Shown here piece by piece: positions 33,607 to 42,831 of a stretch of 64,000 bases of DNA. This DNA comes from Thermosporothrix hazakensis (GTDB lineage: Bacteria; Chloroflexota; Ktedonobacteria; Ktedonobacterales; Ktedonobacteraceae), in the NCBI RefSeq assembly GCF_003253565.1, contig NZ_QKUF01000001.1:453867-517866 (forward strand). The letters run 5' to 3'. The stretch's first letter is position 1. Each line of letters starts with the position of its first letter. The position numbers were made by a program, and so were the translations under genes. Below the pieces are notes generated by a model that was not told the DNA's origin, ran no database searches, and saw only the letters and a program-made list of their open reading frames with translations.

Positions 33607-35174
33607 TGCATCAGTGGCAACGTTATCATAAAGGTCGAGCCCTTCCCCGGTTCACTCTCAACGGTCACTGCCCCATGATGCGCACGCACCAGCCAATCGA
33701 TAATGGAGAGCCCAAGCCCGCTCCCGCCGACTGCCTTTGAGCGGGCCGGGTCAGCCCGGTAAAAGCGCTCAAAGATATGGGGCAGGTGTTCCCGGGCAAT
33801 ACCGATTCCAGTATCAGTGACGCTGCAATGGACATGCGATGCGCAGGCTTCAACCGCCACCGTGACGGTTCCCCCGGCGTTGGTATACTTAACGGCGTTA
33901 TCAACCAACCCCATCAGCACTTGAATCAGGCGGGCTGCATCCCCCTTCACCGTGGCAGGCTGCAAGGTACCTGTTTGTAGCGTGATACCGTGCTCAGCCG
34001 CAAAGCTTGCCATACTATCGACGACATCAGCAGCCAGAAAGTCAAGGCGCACCGGCTCGCTATCAAGTGGCATGCGCTCTTCATCGACGCGAGCCAGCGC
34101 TAACAGATCACTGACCAGGCGGCCAAGCCTATCGGACTCGTCATTGATCGCCTCAAGAGCGCAAATATAGTCTTCCTTGCTCTTTGCCTGTGTCAGCGCA
34201 ACCTCGGTCATGTTTCGAATCACGGCAACAGGGGTGCGTAATTCGTGGGAAGCGTCGGCGACAAAGCGGCGTTGTTGCGCAAAAGCCCGCTCCAGACGCC
34301 CGATCATCTGATTGAAGATAATAGTCAGCTCCCGCACCTCATCCCGCGCGGGAGAAAGCGGCACCCGCTGATCCAGGTCACGCGCTCCAATTGCCCGGGC
34401 CGTACGTGTCAGCCTGCGAATGGGCCGGAACGCCCGCCCCGCCAGCCAGTAGCTGACAATGCCGCTCATCGTGAGTAATACAGGGCATAAGATCAACAAC
34501 ACAAAGAGAAAGAACCGCAACCGCGTGTAGAGCAGCGCGAGCTTCTGCCCCACCTGAATCACGCCGACGATTTTGCCATTAAAGATCAACATAGTGCTAT
34601 AAAACCGCACAGCCTCATCGTCACCGTTATTCACTGTTCCCTCCCAGGGCTGCCCCTGCTCAGGCCGATCAAGACTCTCCAGGGGCAATTGCACATCCTT
34701 CAGGTTAGCCGTACTATAGATGATCGAGCGGGAGCGATCCAGAATGCGCACATAGATGCTCTCCTGTGAACGGGCCGTGGTGTCATTCAGCCGGTTCACG
34801 CAATCGCTGCTGGCCTCAGTATGGTTGAGGCAGTTGCCCACAATCACCGCCGACGCATCAAGCTCTGGCTCCTCACTGATAATCCGAACCACCCGCAAGC
34901 GTCCATCGGAGCCAGTTGCCATCCCTTCAGCGATTTGTTGTGCCCGCAGATGCAATGTTGTATCCAGGTTGACAAACAGATAACGTTCAAATGCCGCATA
35001 GAAGGCCAGCGCACAGAGAAAGATCAGCGTGGCGGATACAACGGAATACCAGAGCGTCAACTGTAAACGAATACCAGGCGGGGTCAGGCGCCGTTTGCTG
35101 TGCTTTGGCTCGATCGGGGTATAATAGCGGCTCCAATCGCCCGAGACATAGGGCTTAGGGCTCTTCTTGCTCAT
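33603..35174 (-). CDS. Membrane sensor histidine kinase of a two-component pair
   Basis: 523 residues. Basic N-terminus, first membrane segment (about 40-62), an extracytoplasmic sensor domain of about 155 residues, second membrane segment (about 219-243), HAMP linker, HisKA with His310 in ASHELRTPVAVIRN, then HATPase with DNAVKYTNAGG, DTGIGI and GSGLGLSIIDWL. It should sense an external or membrane signal and phosphorylate the response regulator encoded just upstream (35174-35848), whose stop codon it overlaps by one base (TAATG). Convergent to the kinase-phosphatase gene with a 4-base overlap. Confidence 0.95.
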   Translation of the reverse strand: MSKKSPKPYVSGDWSRYYTPIEPKHSKRRLTPPGIRLQLTLWYSVVSATLIFLCALAFYAAFERYLFVNLDTTLHLRAQQIAEGMATGSDGRLRVVRIISEEPELDASAVIVGNCLNHTEASSDCVNRLNDTTARSQESIYVRILDRSRSIIYSTANLKDVQLPLESLDRPEQGQPWEGTVNNGDDEAVRFYSTMLIFNGKIVGVIQVGQKLALLYTRLRFFLFVLLILCPVLLTMSGIVSYWLAGRAFRPIRRLTRTARAIGARDLDQRVPLSPARDEVRELTIIFNQMIGRLERAFAQQRRFVADASHELRTPVAVIRNMTEVALTQAKSKEDYICALEAINDESDRLGRLVSDLLALARVDEERMPLDSEPVRLDFLAADVVDSMASFAAEHGITLQTGTLQPATVKGDAARLIQVLMGLVDNAVKYTNAGGTVTVAVEACASHVHCSVTDTGIGIAREHLPHIFERFYRADPARSKAVGGSGLGLSIIDWLVRAHHGAVTVESEPGKGSTFMITLPLMH

Positions 35175-35848
35175 TATGCCGGTTCCCGTAATTGATAGCC
35201 AGATCCACGTACTGTCTGAATCACATTGGGCTCATTCGCCTCACAGAGCTTGCGCCGGAGATAGCGAATATAGACATCAATCACGTTCGAGAGATGCTCG
35301 GCATCGGCATCCCAGACATGTTCGGCAATCATCGTTCTGCTTAAGACCTGATTGGGGTGACGCATAAAAAACTCAAGCAGCGCATACTCTTTGTTGCCAA
35401 GCGTAATCAGCCGCTCACCGCGCCGCACCTCATGGGAACGCGTATCGAGGGTAATATCCATGAATTGCAATACAGGAGACTTGATCGGACTTCTCCGCCG
35501 CAGGAGAGCACGCACACGCGCCTCAAGTTCGCTGAAGGCAAAGGGTTTCACCAGATAGTCATCAGCGCCCAGGTCGAGCCCGGTGACACGGTGCTCTACT
35601 TCGCCAAGCGCGGTTAACAGGAGAATGGGAACTAGCTTTCCCTGCGCACGAAGCTGCTTGCAGACTTCAAAACCACTCAGGCCGGGAAGGAGAATATCAA
35701 GAATAATCAGATCATAAGCAGTGGTCAGGGCCATAATGATCGCATCTTCACCACTGGCAATCAGATCGACGGCGTAATGACTCCCTTCCAACCCCTTCTT
35801 CAAACCAGGCCCCAGACGCGGATCATCTTCAACAACCAGGATGCGCAT
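35174..35848 (-). CDS. OmpR/PhoB-family response regulator
   Basis: 224 residues from the ATG at 35848 (MRILVVEDDP), chosen because AGAGG lies 6 bases upstream; the frame continues to 35896. Receiver domain with the acidic pair EDD, phospho-acceptor Asp51 in LIILDILLPG, and the Lys of VKPFAF. A winged-helix DNA-binding domain follows (about 128-222; region LTPxE-like LGNKEYALLEF, and VIDVYIRYLRRKL). It is co-transcribed with, and overlaps, the histidine kinase gene. Confidence 0.95.
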   Translation of the reverse strand: MRILVVEDDPRLGPGLKKGLEGSHYAVDLIASGEDAIIMALTTAYDLIILDILLPGLSGFEVCKQLRAQGKLVPILLLTALGEVEHRVTGLDLGADDYLVKPFAFSELEARVRALLRRRSPIKSPVLQFMDITLDTRSHEVRRGERLITLGNKEYALLEFFMRHPNQVLSRTMIAEHVWDADAEHLSNVIDVYIRYLRRKLCEANEPNVIQTVRGSGYQLREPA

Positions 35849-35983
35849 AGCTACCTCTATGAGAAAATGCCGCATCGTGTTGATTCCTCCCACCACGACT
35901 CTTGCAGCATAGGAATCAACACGATACTGTTACTATACTCTACATTTATGAAAAGAAGATGAAATGGCGCAGGATTTTTTTGC

Positions 35984-38083
35984 TTACTCTTGATTCTGTT
36001 CAGCCTGCACCAATCTCCAACACCGAAGCACTTCGGCCACGCTCCAAGCCTGTGCGAAACAGCCCGCAAGCTCAAAGGGAGGCTCAGGTTCAGCTACCTC
36101 GCTAATCGACCCCAGTCCCATGAGCGTGAGCTGCTCGATGAGAGGCTGAAGCAGCTCTCTGATCGCCCTCACATCACGATAGAGCAGCCAGTGCACATCA
36201 ATATACGGGCCTATCAACCATTGCCAGACCGTCCCTTGATGATAGGCGCTATCTCGCTGCCAGCGATTTCCATTAAAGTGATTATGATAATTCGGGTCAT
36301 GCGGGCTCAACGTACGCAACCCGGCAGGAGTTAGCAGATACTGCGTTACCTGTTGAAACAGACTCTCAATCTGCTCACGCGCGAGCAGGTCAGGGGCAAG
36401 AGCTGCCGCGAACAACTGATTGGGCCTCAATGCCGGGTCATTCTGATTGGCAACACCATCCACATCAACAACATCATAGAGATAGCCACCATCGGCATAC
36501 CAGAAACGCCGGGCAAAATGCAGCTTGACCAGCTCACTACGCTGTTGATAGGGTGTGCTCTCTCCACCAAGCTGTTGCGTCCAGCGCTCCATAGCCCGTA
36601 ACGCGAAGTACCAGAGCGCGTTCACCTCAACAGGCTTCCCTCGACGCGGTGTCACAACCCACTCCTCAATTTTGGCATCCATCCATGTCAGTTGAACGCC
36701 CTGTTCACCACCGCGAAGCAGCCCATCTTCGGCATCCATCCCTATATTATAGCGCGTTCCCTTTACATGGTGCTCGATAATATCAACCAGTATCGGGTAC
36801 ACCTCTTGAAGGAGAGCCATATCATTGGTCTCTTTCAAATAGCGATCCAGGGCATAGAATAGCCAGAGCGTCGCATCAATAGTGTTATATTCCGGGGTGG
36901 CGTCGTAATCGGGGAAGCGGTTCGGAATCAGGCCATCCTGCACATAGGCCAGAAAGGCCCTGAGCAGCGCCCGCGCCTCCTCATAGCGTCCAGTACACAA
37001 AAACAGCCCGGGAAGCGAGATCATTGTATCCCGTCCCCAATCAGTAAACCAGGGATAACCCGCAATCACGGTACGGCTGGCTTCCGTGCCCTGTGCAGCG
37101 GGCCGCGAGACGATACACTGATCTGCTGCAAGCGTCAGGCGCGCACGAACCGGGTCCTGTTCCGCCACGCAGGCCGCTGTATCAAGTACCCGCTGGATAC
37201 GCTGTTGCTGACGACGCAAGGCGGCGCTCACAGCCGCTTCATGCTGTTCTCCCCCGAACTCGGCAAGCGACTGCTCACCGGCTGCCAGCACTAACGAAAC
37301 CGGCTCATCAACTCCAAGCGACAGCCGAAAAATGCCGGGCTGATAGACATCTTCCAGATCGGGCAAACCGCGTTCTCGCTCTCGTCTATGGTAGACATGC
37401 CAGTACCAGAGCCCGGTAGGAGAGAAAAAGGCAGAGGGGCCAGCAACCAGATAAAATACAGGCGCTCCGTCATAGGCACGAATCCGACAGCGATTTTGCT
37501 GACTATCTACGATAAAATGCCAGTCTTCAGACCCGCGCGTCACCCCATGATAATCGCGGCTCAGGCAAAATGGTACCAATGTCAGCGCAAGCGCGTTGTC
37601 GCCTTGCTTCGCCCCATGCAACCGATATTGCACATACGTTCTGTTTTCCCCATATTCCATCCAGATACGTTTCTCCAGCAATAGCTCGTCAGTGAGCCGA
37701 TAGCGGAAACAGGGAATATCGCCCTCCAATTCAAACGCTTCTAGATAGTGGTAGCCCTGGGGATCAAGCACGCCCCCCTGATATTCATGAGTGCCCAATT
37801 TCAATACGGTTCCATCAGTCAGCGTGATCTCTTCATCTATTCCTGTCACCATCACCACCCGTTCAACTGGAGGCCGCACAGCAGCAACCAGCAACCCATG
37901 ATACCCACGCGTCGTTGCACCCACAAGCGAGCTGGAAGCATAACCACCTATGCCATTCGTGACAAGCCATTCATAATTCAGTGCGGTCTGTATATCTGCA
38001 CAAATGGAGCGGTCTAATCTGATATGCCAGAAAGCGGAATCGGCAGGTTGAGCAACAGGTTCATTTTGCAACTTCGCAAACAT
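35984..38083 (-). CDS. Glycogen debranching enzyme (amylo-alpha-1,6-glucosidase type)
   Basis: 699 residues. The N-terminal domain contains WLVTNGIGGYASSS and TTRGYHGLLVAA, the signature of the bacterial debranching-enzyme N domain. The C-terminal (alpha/alpha)6 domain has GYPWFTDWGRDTMISLPG and IPNRFPDYDATPEYNTIDA, with the acidic residues expected for hydrolysis of alpha-1,6 branch glucose. It probably works in storage glycogen breakdown. Transcribed alone. Tandem 9-base direct repeats lie 140-165 bases upstream of the start (38224-38246) and may regulate it. Confidence 0.9.
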   Translation of the reverse strand: MFAKLQNEPVAQPADSAFWHIRLDRSICADIQTALNYEWLVTNGIGGYASSSLVGATTRGYHGLLVAAVRPPVERVVMVTGIDEEITLTDGTVLKLGTHEYQGGVLDPQGYHYLEAFELEGDIPCFRYRLTDELLLEKRIWMEYGENRTYVQYRLHGAKQGDNALALTLVPFCLSRDYHGVTRGSEDWHFIVDSQQNRCRIRAYDGAPVFYLVAGPSAFFSPTGLWYWHVYHRRERERGLPDLEDVYQPGIFRLSLGVDEPVSLVLAAGEQSLAEFGGEQHEAAVSAALRRQQQRIQRVLDTAACVAEQDPVRARLTLAADQCIVSRPAAQGTEASRTVIAGYPWFTDWGRDTMISLPGLFLCTGRYEEARALLRAFLAYVQDGLIPNRFPDYDATPEYNTIDATLWLFYALDRYLKETNDMALLQEVYPILVDIIEHHVKGTRYNIGMDAEDGLLRGGEQGVQLTWMDAKIEEWVVTPRRGKPVEVNALWYFALRAMERWTQQLGGESTPYQQRSELVKLHFARRFWYADGGYLYDVVDVDGVANQNDPALRPNQLFAAALAPDLLAREQIESLFQQVTQYLLTPAGLRTLSPHDPNYHNHFNGNRWQRDSAYHQGTVWQWLIGPYIDVHWLLYRDVRAIRELLQPLIEQLTLMGLGSISEVAEPEPPFELAGCFAQAWSVAEVLRCWRLVQAEQNQE

Positions 38084-38223
38084 TCTCTTATAACCTCCTC
38101 ATTGTCCCTTTTCCCACTGCCGCCTGAGTCATCATGGGAAAGAACACTCCCGCTATCAATGAGGGAGCGTCTCAGTGACAAAGAATAATACACTATGAAA
38201 TGCAATATTTCCAGTTATGCAGT

Positions 38224-38246
38224 GTATCACGTGCAACGTATCACGT
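38224..38246. repeat. Tandem direct repeat GTATCACGT x2 upstream of the debranching enzyme gene
   Basis: GTATCACGT at 38224-38232 and 38238-38246, 14 bases start to start. They lie upstream of a weak minus-strand promoter candidate (TGGAAA, 17 bases, TATTAT). Confidence 0.5.
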
Positions 38247-38280
38247 CCAGAGAAGAAGACAAGGGGGCTAGAATGGAGTC

Positions 38281-38320
38281 AAAAAAGCAGGGCCACCGCG
38301 TTCTCAGCAAGCAGCCCTGC
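38281..38320 (-). terminator. Terminator of the aminotransferase gene
   Basis: On the minus strand GCAGGGC (38320-38314) pairs with GCCCTGC (38293-38287), followed by TTTTTT (38286-38281). It begins 5 bases after the stop. Confidence 0.8.
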
Positions 38321-38324
38321 AAAC

Positions 38325-39491
38325 CTATGCAGCCATCAGTTCTCGAATACGACGCAATGCCTCGGCGATCCGCTCATCGGGCGTCGTCAACGAGATACGC
38401 ACATAGCCCTCACCGGCAGGCCCGAAGTTCGAGCCCGGTGTGATAAAGACACCAATGCGATCAAAGAGCCAGTTTGAGAACTCGCGCGATGTATATCCCG
38501 CAGGGATACGCGCCCAGATATAGAGGCCCGCAAGGGGAGCTACCGCACGCATACCCAGTGTATTACAACCCTCAACCAGCAAATCACGACGACGCTTATA
38601 GACAGCATTGCGCTCAATCGTCCATGCTTCCGGCAAGTTTAGCGCCTCGATTGCGGCATACTGCACCGGACGAAAAATGCCGCTATCAATATTGCTCTTC
38701 AGACGTGCCACGGCATCAACCAGCGTCGCATTGCCAACCAGCATCCCTACGCGGAAACCCGGCATGTTATAGGTCTTACTCAACGAATGCAGCTCGACCG
38801 CTACATCCATTGCCCCGGGGACCTGTAACAGCGAGGGTGGCCGAAAATCGTCGTAGTAGGTCTCGGCATAGGCCATATCATGCACAATTACCAGTTGATG
38901 ACGTTTCGCGAACTCCACAACAGACGCAAAATAGTCGAGATCGGCAACCGCAGCGGTCGGGTTATTAGGATAGTTCAGCCAGAGCAGACGTGCTTTCGCC
39001 AGCACATTCGCAGGAATGCTATCCAGATCCATCAGATACCGGTTCTCTTCGCGCAACGGCAGCATATAAGGCTGGGCGCCAATTGTGGTAGCCGCCGAGA
39101 CATAGACCGGGTAATAGGGATCAGGGGTCAGCGCGATATCGCCAGCGTTCAGCACACAGGAGGCCGCATAGACCAGCCCTTCTTTCGAGCCGATCAGCGC
39201 CAGGGTTTCGCGCTCCGGCTCTAGCGCGACTCCAAAGCGGCGCTGAAACCAGGAAACAACAGCATCATGAAAGGCATGCATGCCCCGATATTCAGGGTAG
39301 CGATGATTGATCGGCTGATGAGCGGTCTCACACAGACGTTCAATAACACTCGCAGGCGCGGGCAGGTCTGGATCACCTACGGAGAGATCAACGACATCTA
39401 CCCCCTGTGCCTGTTTCTCCTCAATACGCTTCTTGGCATCGGCAAAATGGAAGGGAGGCAGGCTGTTAATAAGATTCGATAACTGAACCAC
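38325..39491 (-). CDS. Class I PLP-dependent aminotransferase (LL-diaminopimelate/aspartate aminotransferase-like)
   Basis: 388 residues from the GTG at 39491, chosen because AGAGGAG lies 5 bases upstream; 21 further in-frame codons upstream look non-coding. Fold-type I motifs: YPEYRGMHAFHDA, NYPNNPTAAVAD (cofactor-binding Asn), VHDMAYAE (Asp and Tyr), and SLSKTYNMPGFRVG with the PLP-binding lysine. The pattern FADAKKRIEE and DVVDLSVGDPDLPAP fits enzymes annotated as LL-diaminopimelate aminotransferase, common in Chloroflexi, but the substrate cannot be fixed here. Single-gene unit with its own terminator. Confidence 0.88.
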   Translation of the reverse strand: MVQLSNLINSLPPFHFADAKKRIEEKQAQGVDVVDLSVGDPDLPAPASVIERLCETAHQPINHRYPEYRGMHAFHDAVVSWFQRRFGVALEPERETLALIGSKEGLVYAASCVLNAGDIALTPDPYYPVYVSAATTIGAQPYMLPLREENRYLMDLDSIPANVLAKARLLWLNYPNNPTAAVADLDYFASVVEFAKRHQLVIVHDMAYAETYYDDFRPPSLLQVPGAMDVAVELHSLSKTYNMPGFRVGMLVGNATLVDAVARLKSNIDSGIFRPVQYAAIEALNLPEAWTIERNAVYKRRRDLLVEGCNTLGMRAVAPLAGLYIWARIPAGYTSREFSNWLFDRIGVFITPGSNFGPAGEGYVRISLTTPDERIAEALRRIRELMAA

Positions 39492-39590
39492 GGAAACTCC
39501 TCTACAAGCTACTCGGAATGGAACAACGCTTGTGTGTCCTTCACAAAAACACACAAGCGACTCTCATACGTTTACCCTCTTTGTTGTATT

Positions 39591-42500
39591 CTACTCTATC
39601 GGTTCGGCCTCATACCAATTTTTGCCAAGCTTCATTTCTACTTTGATCGGCACAGAGAGAGTCACGACATGTTCCATCTTCTGCCGAATCAGTCCCTTGG
39701 CTCGCGCGATCTCTTCAACCGGGACCTCAAAGACCAGTTCATCATGCACCTGGAGCAGCATACGCGTCTTCATACGCAGTCTCTGAAACTCGCCCGCAAG
39801 CTGAAGCATCGCCATCTTGATAATGTCGGCATTAGTCCCTTGAATGGGCATGTTTATTGCCTCACGTTCAAGTGCCTGCCGCTCGGTAAAGGAGAGCGAG
39901 CGCATATCAGGGATAAAGCGCTTGCGCCCATAGAGCGTGTTGACGTAGCCCTGCTGGCGAGCCTGATTCAGCGTTCCCTCAACATAGCCCTTGATGCTCG
40001 GGAAGGTTTCATGATAGCGCTTGATAAAGTCGGCTGCCTCAGAGTTGGTCATACCGGTAATCTGCGCCAGGCCAAAGGCCGACTGCCCGTAGAGCACAGC
40101 GTACACAACGGTCTTTGCCAGACGACGCTGATCCTTTGTGACAGCTTCAGGCGGCACACCAAACAGCGATGAGGCCGTGATGGTATGAATGTCCTCATCC
40201 TTACTGAAGGCCTCGACCAGACGCGGCTCAGCGGTAATATGCGCCAGAATCCGCAGTTCAATCTGGGAATAGTCAGCCGTTAAGAGTTGGTAGCTTGGGT
40301 CAGCAATAAAAGCCCGGCGAATCTGGCGCCCCAGCTCCGTACGCACCGGGATATTCTGCAAATTCGGATTGCTGGACGAGAGACGCCCGCTGGACGCAAT
40401 CGTCTGGTTAAACGAGGTATAGACGCGCCCGGTCGTCTTATCCATCAGATTCAGCAGTCCATCAACATAGGTTGACTTCAGCTTGCTCAACTGCCGATAG
40501 GCCAGCAGATAATCAATGATGGGATGTTTTCCCTGCAAGCTCTCAATCACGTCAGCGCTCACCGAATATCCCGTTTTTGTCTTGCGCCCGGCTGGAAGCT
40601 TCAGTTCAGTAAACAGCACCTCACCCAGTTGTCGAGTTGAATTGATATTAAAGGTGTGACCGACCGCGTCATAGATCGCCTGCTCACAATCGTGTATCTG
40701 CTCGTTCAGCTTCTCGCCAAAGACATGCAGAAAGTTTTCATCCAGCGCCACGCCATAGAGCTCCATCTGCATCAGTACCGAGATCAGTGGTAACTCGACG
40801 CGCTGATAGAGCGTCATCAGACCATTACGCTCAAGATCTTCCTGTAACGGTCCGGCCAGGCGCAGCGTCATATCGGCGTCTGCTCCTGCATAGTCAGCGG
40901 CCTTACGGATGGGCACACGATCCATCGTAATTGCTTTGCTGCCCGTCCCGATCAGTTCGCTGATCGGTGTCATCAGATGCCCGAGCCGCTGAAATACCTG
41001 ATCCTTCAAGCCCAGAGCCCGCCTGCCCGGCTCAATCAGATAGGCAGCGACCATCGTATCGAATGCCAGTCCGCGGACCTCAATTCCATGCAGCGACAGC
41101 ACAGCCATATCATACTTCGCGTTATGCATGATTTTCTGGACAGCGGTATCCTCAAAGACAGGGCGCAGTGTTTCCAGCACATACTCAAGCGGAAGCTGCT
41201 GGCCTGGTTCCTGATTATCAATGGTGTGCGTATGACCAACCGGGATATAGTACGCCTCACCCGGAGCCATTGCCAGCGAGATACCCACCAGTTTCGCTTT
41301 ACGCTGATCCTCAGAGGTAGTCTCGGTATCAAGGGCAAAGCGACCAGCAGAAGCAAGACTTTGCACCAGCACGTTTAGTGCTTCCTTCGTATCGACGATC
41401 ATGGTACTGGTCTGCATTGTCGCATTTTCTGGCAGGAATAGAGGGGTTTCCATAGCCTGCGAGGTTGGTAAGCGCAATCGGCGCGTCGTCTCTACTCGCG
41501 GCTCTTCCTCGCCAAACAGACTGAGTTGTGTTGGCCGCTCGATCTCTTCGACATCGTTTGCGGCTGGTGTTGCGATGTTTTCAGCCTCGGGATGAGAGAG
41601 CAGAAGCGGAACAGTTGTCCCATCCGGTGGTGGCGGAGGCGTGAGAATCGGCACCACACCCACAGGAGGTGCATAGTGGAGTTTTTCCGCTTCCACAGCC
41701 TGCGCGTTCGCAACGGTTGCCTCATCGGATAGCTCGTCAAGGCTCTGTGCCCCGATCTCGTCCGGCTTAAAGGTAATTCCCAGTTGCCGGAACAGGGCAA
41801 ACGCACGCTCAACCTGCGACCGAAACTCAAGCTGACGAAATAGCGTCAGGATCCTTTCGCTATCCACATGCTGTAAGCGGCAATCCTCAAGCTTGAGTTG
41901 AATGGGAACATCCAGCACTATAGTTGCCAGATATTTACTCTCTTTTGCCATCTCTGAGCCTTCACGCAACAGCTTCTGCTCTTTCGGCTTGAGCTCTGAC
42001 AGGTGGCTCAGGATATTTTCCAGTGTTCCATACTGCTCGATCAAGCGGGTAGCCGTCTTCTCACCGATGCCGGCCACGCCCGGAATGTTGTCCGATTTAT
42101 CGCCCACCAGTCCCTTGAAATCAGGCAAGCGCTCCGGCGGGAAACCGTAACGGGTCTTAACCTCTGCGGTATTATAGTCAACCACCTCGGAGATACCACG
42201 CTTGGCAACCTTGACACGCACATGATCATTGACCAGTTGCAGCGTATCCATATCACCGGTATAGATAATCGTATCAACGCCCTGCTGTGTGGCCTGCACA
42301 GCCAGTGTGCCAAGCACATCATCAGCCTCGAAGCCATCCTTCTCGTAGATCTGGATGCCAAATGCCGACACCACCTCACGAATACGGCCAAATTGTGGCT
42401 TCATATTCTCGGGAAGGGTCGGGCGATGCGCTTTATAGGGCGCATAATGCTCATGGCGAAACGTGGGCACCGGGCGGTCAAACGTGACGGCGATATAGTC

Positions 42501-42674
42501 AGGACGCTCCTCTAAAAGCGCCTTCATTAACATAGATGTAAAGCCAAAGGTCGCATTGACCGGCTCTCCGCTGCTGGTAGATAAGTCCTCTGGAACGGCA
42601 TGAAAGGCACGATGGATAATTGCGTGTCCATCGACCAGTACAAGCTTTTTTCGTTTATTCTCTGATGCAGCCAT
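39591..42674 (-). CDS. polA: DNA polymerase I
   Basis: 1027 residues from the ATG at 42674 (GAGGGG 6 bases upstream). Three parts: a 5'-3' exonuclease (about 10-300; VDGHAIIHRAFHA, GFEADDVLGTLA, GDKSDNIPGV), a 3'-5' exonuclease that still looks active (FALDTETTSED, MHNAKYD, ADYAGADADMTLRL) and the polymerase (TADYSQIELRILAH motif A, RRLAKTVVYAVLYG motif B, VHDELVFEVP motif C). A poorly conserved, Pro/Glu-rich linker of roughly 90 residues (about 330-420) makes it somewhat longer than E. coli Pol I (928). It works in Okazaki-fragment processing and repair. Single gene. Confidence 0.97.
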   Translation of the reverse strand: MAASENKRKKLVLVDGHAIIHRAFHAVPEDLSTSSGEPVNATFGFTSMLMKALLEERPDYIAVTFDRPVPTFRHEHYAPYKAHRPTLPENMKPQFGRIREVVSAFGIQIYEKDGFEADDVLGTLAVQATQQGVDTIIYTGDMDTLQLVNDHVRVKVAKRGISEVVDYNTAEVKTRYGFPPERLPDFKGLVGDKSDNIPGVAGIGEKTATRLIEQYGTLENILSHLSELKPKEQKLLREGSEMAKESKYLATIVLDVPIQLKLEDCRLQHVDSERILTLFRQLEFRSQVERAFALFRQLGITFKPDEIGAQSLDELSDEATVANAQAVEAEKLHYAPPVGVVPILTPPPPPDGTTVPLLLSHPEAENIATPAANDVEEIERPTQLSLFGEEEPRVETTRRLRLPTSQAMETPLFLPENATMQTSTMIVDTKEALNVLVQSLASAGRFALDTETTSEDQRKAKLVGISLAMAPGEAYYIPVGHTHTIDNQEPGQQLPLEYVLETLRPVFEDTAVQKIMHNAKYDMAVLSLHGIEVRGLAFDTMVAAYLIEPGRRALGLKDQVFQRLGHLMTPISELIGTGSKAITMDRVPIRKAADYAGADADMTLRLAGPLQEDLERNGLMTLYQRVELPLISVLMQMELYGVALDENFLHVFGEKLNEQIHDCEQAIYDAVGHTFNINSTRQLGEVLFTELKLPAGRKTKTGYSVSADVIESLQGKHPIIDYLLAYRQLSKLKSTYVDGLLNLMDKTTGRVYTSFNQTIASSGRLSSSNPNLQNIPVRTELGRQIRRAFIADPSYQLLTADYSQIELRILAHITAEPRLVEAFSKDEDIHTITASSLFGVPPEAVTKDQRRLAKTVVYAVLYGQSAFGLAQITGMTNSEAADFIKRYHETFPSIKGYVEGTLNQARQQGYVNTLYGRKRFIPDMRSLSFTERQALEREAINMPIQGTNADIIKMAMLQLAGEFQRLRMKTRMLLQVHDELVFEVPVEEIARAKGLIRQKMEHVVTLSVPIKVEMKLGKNWYEAEPIE

Positions 42675-42831
42675 AAAGAAACCCCTCAACTCTTCTTATT
42701 CCCAGGAATTCTTTTTGCGCGGTATAGAAACGGCAATGCTCCCGGCAAAATAGCACAAACGGATTCATACATCACTCTTGTCAGCAGACATTGTACTGTT
42801 TTCTGCGTCTCAGGGAAAGCCCTTGTTGCGA

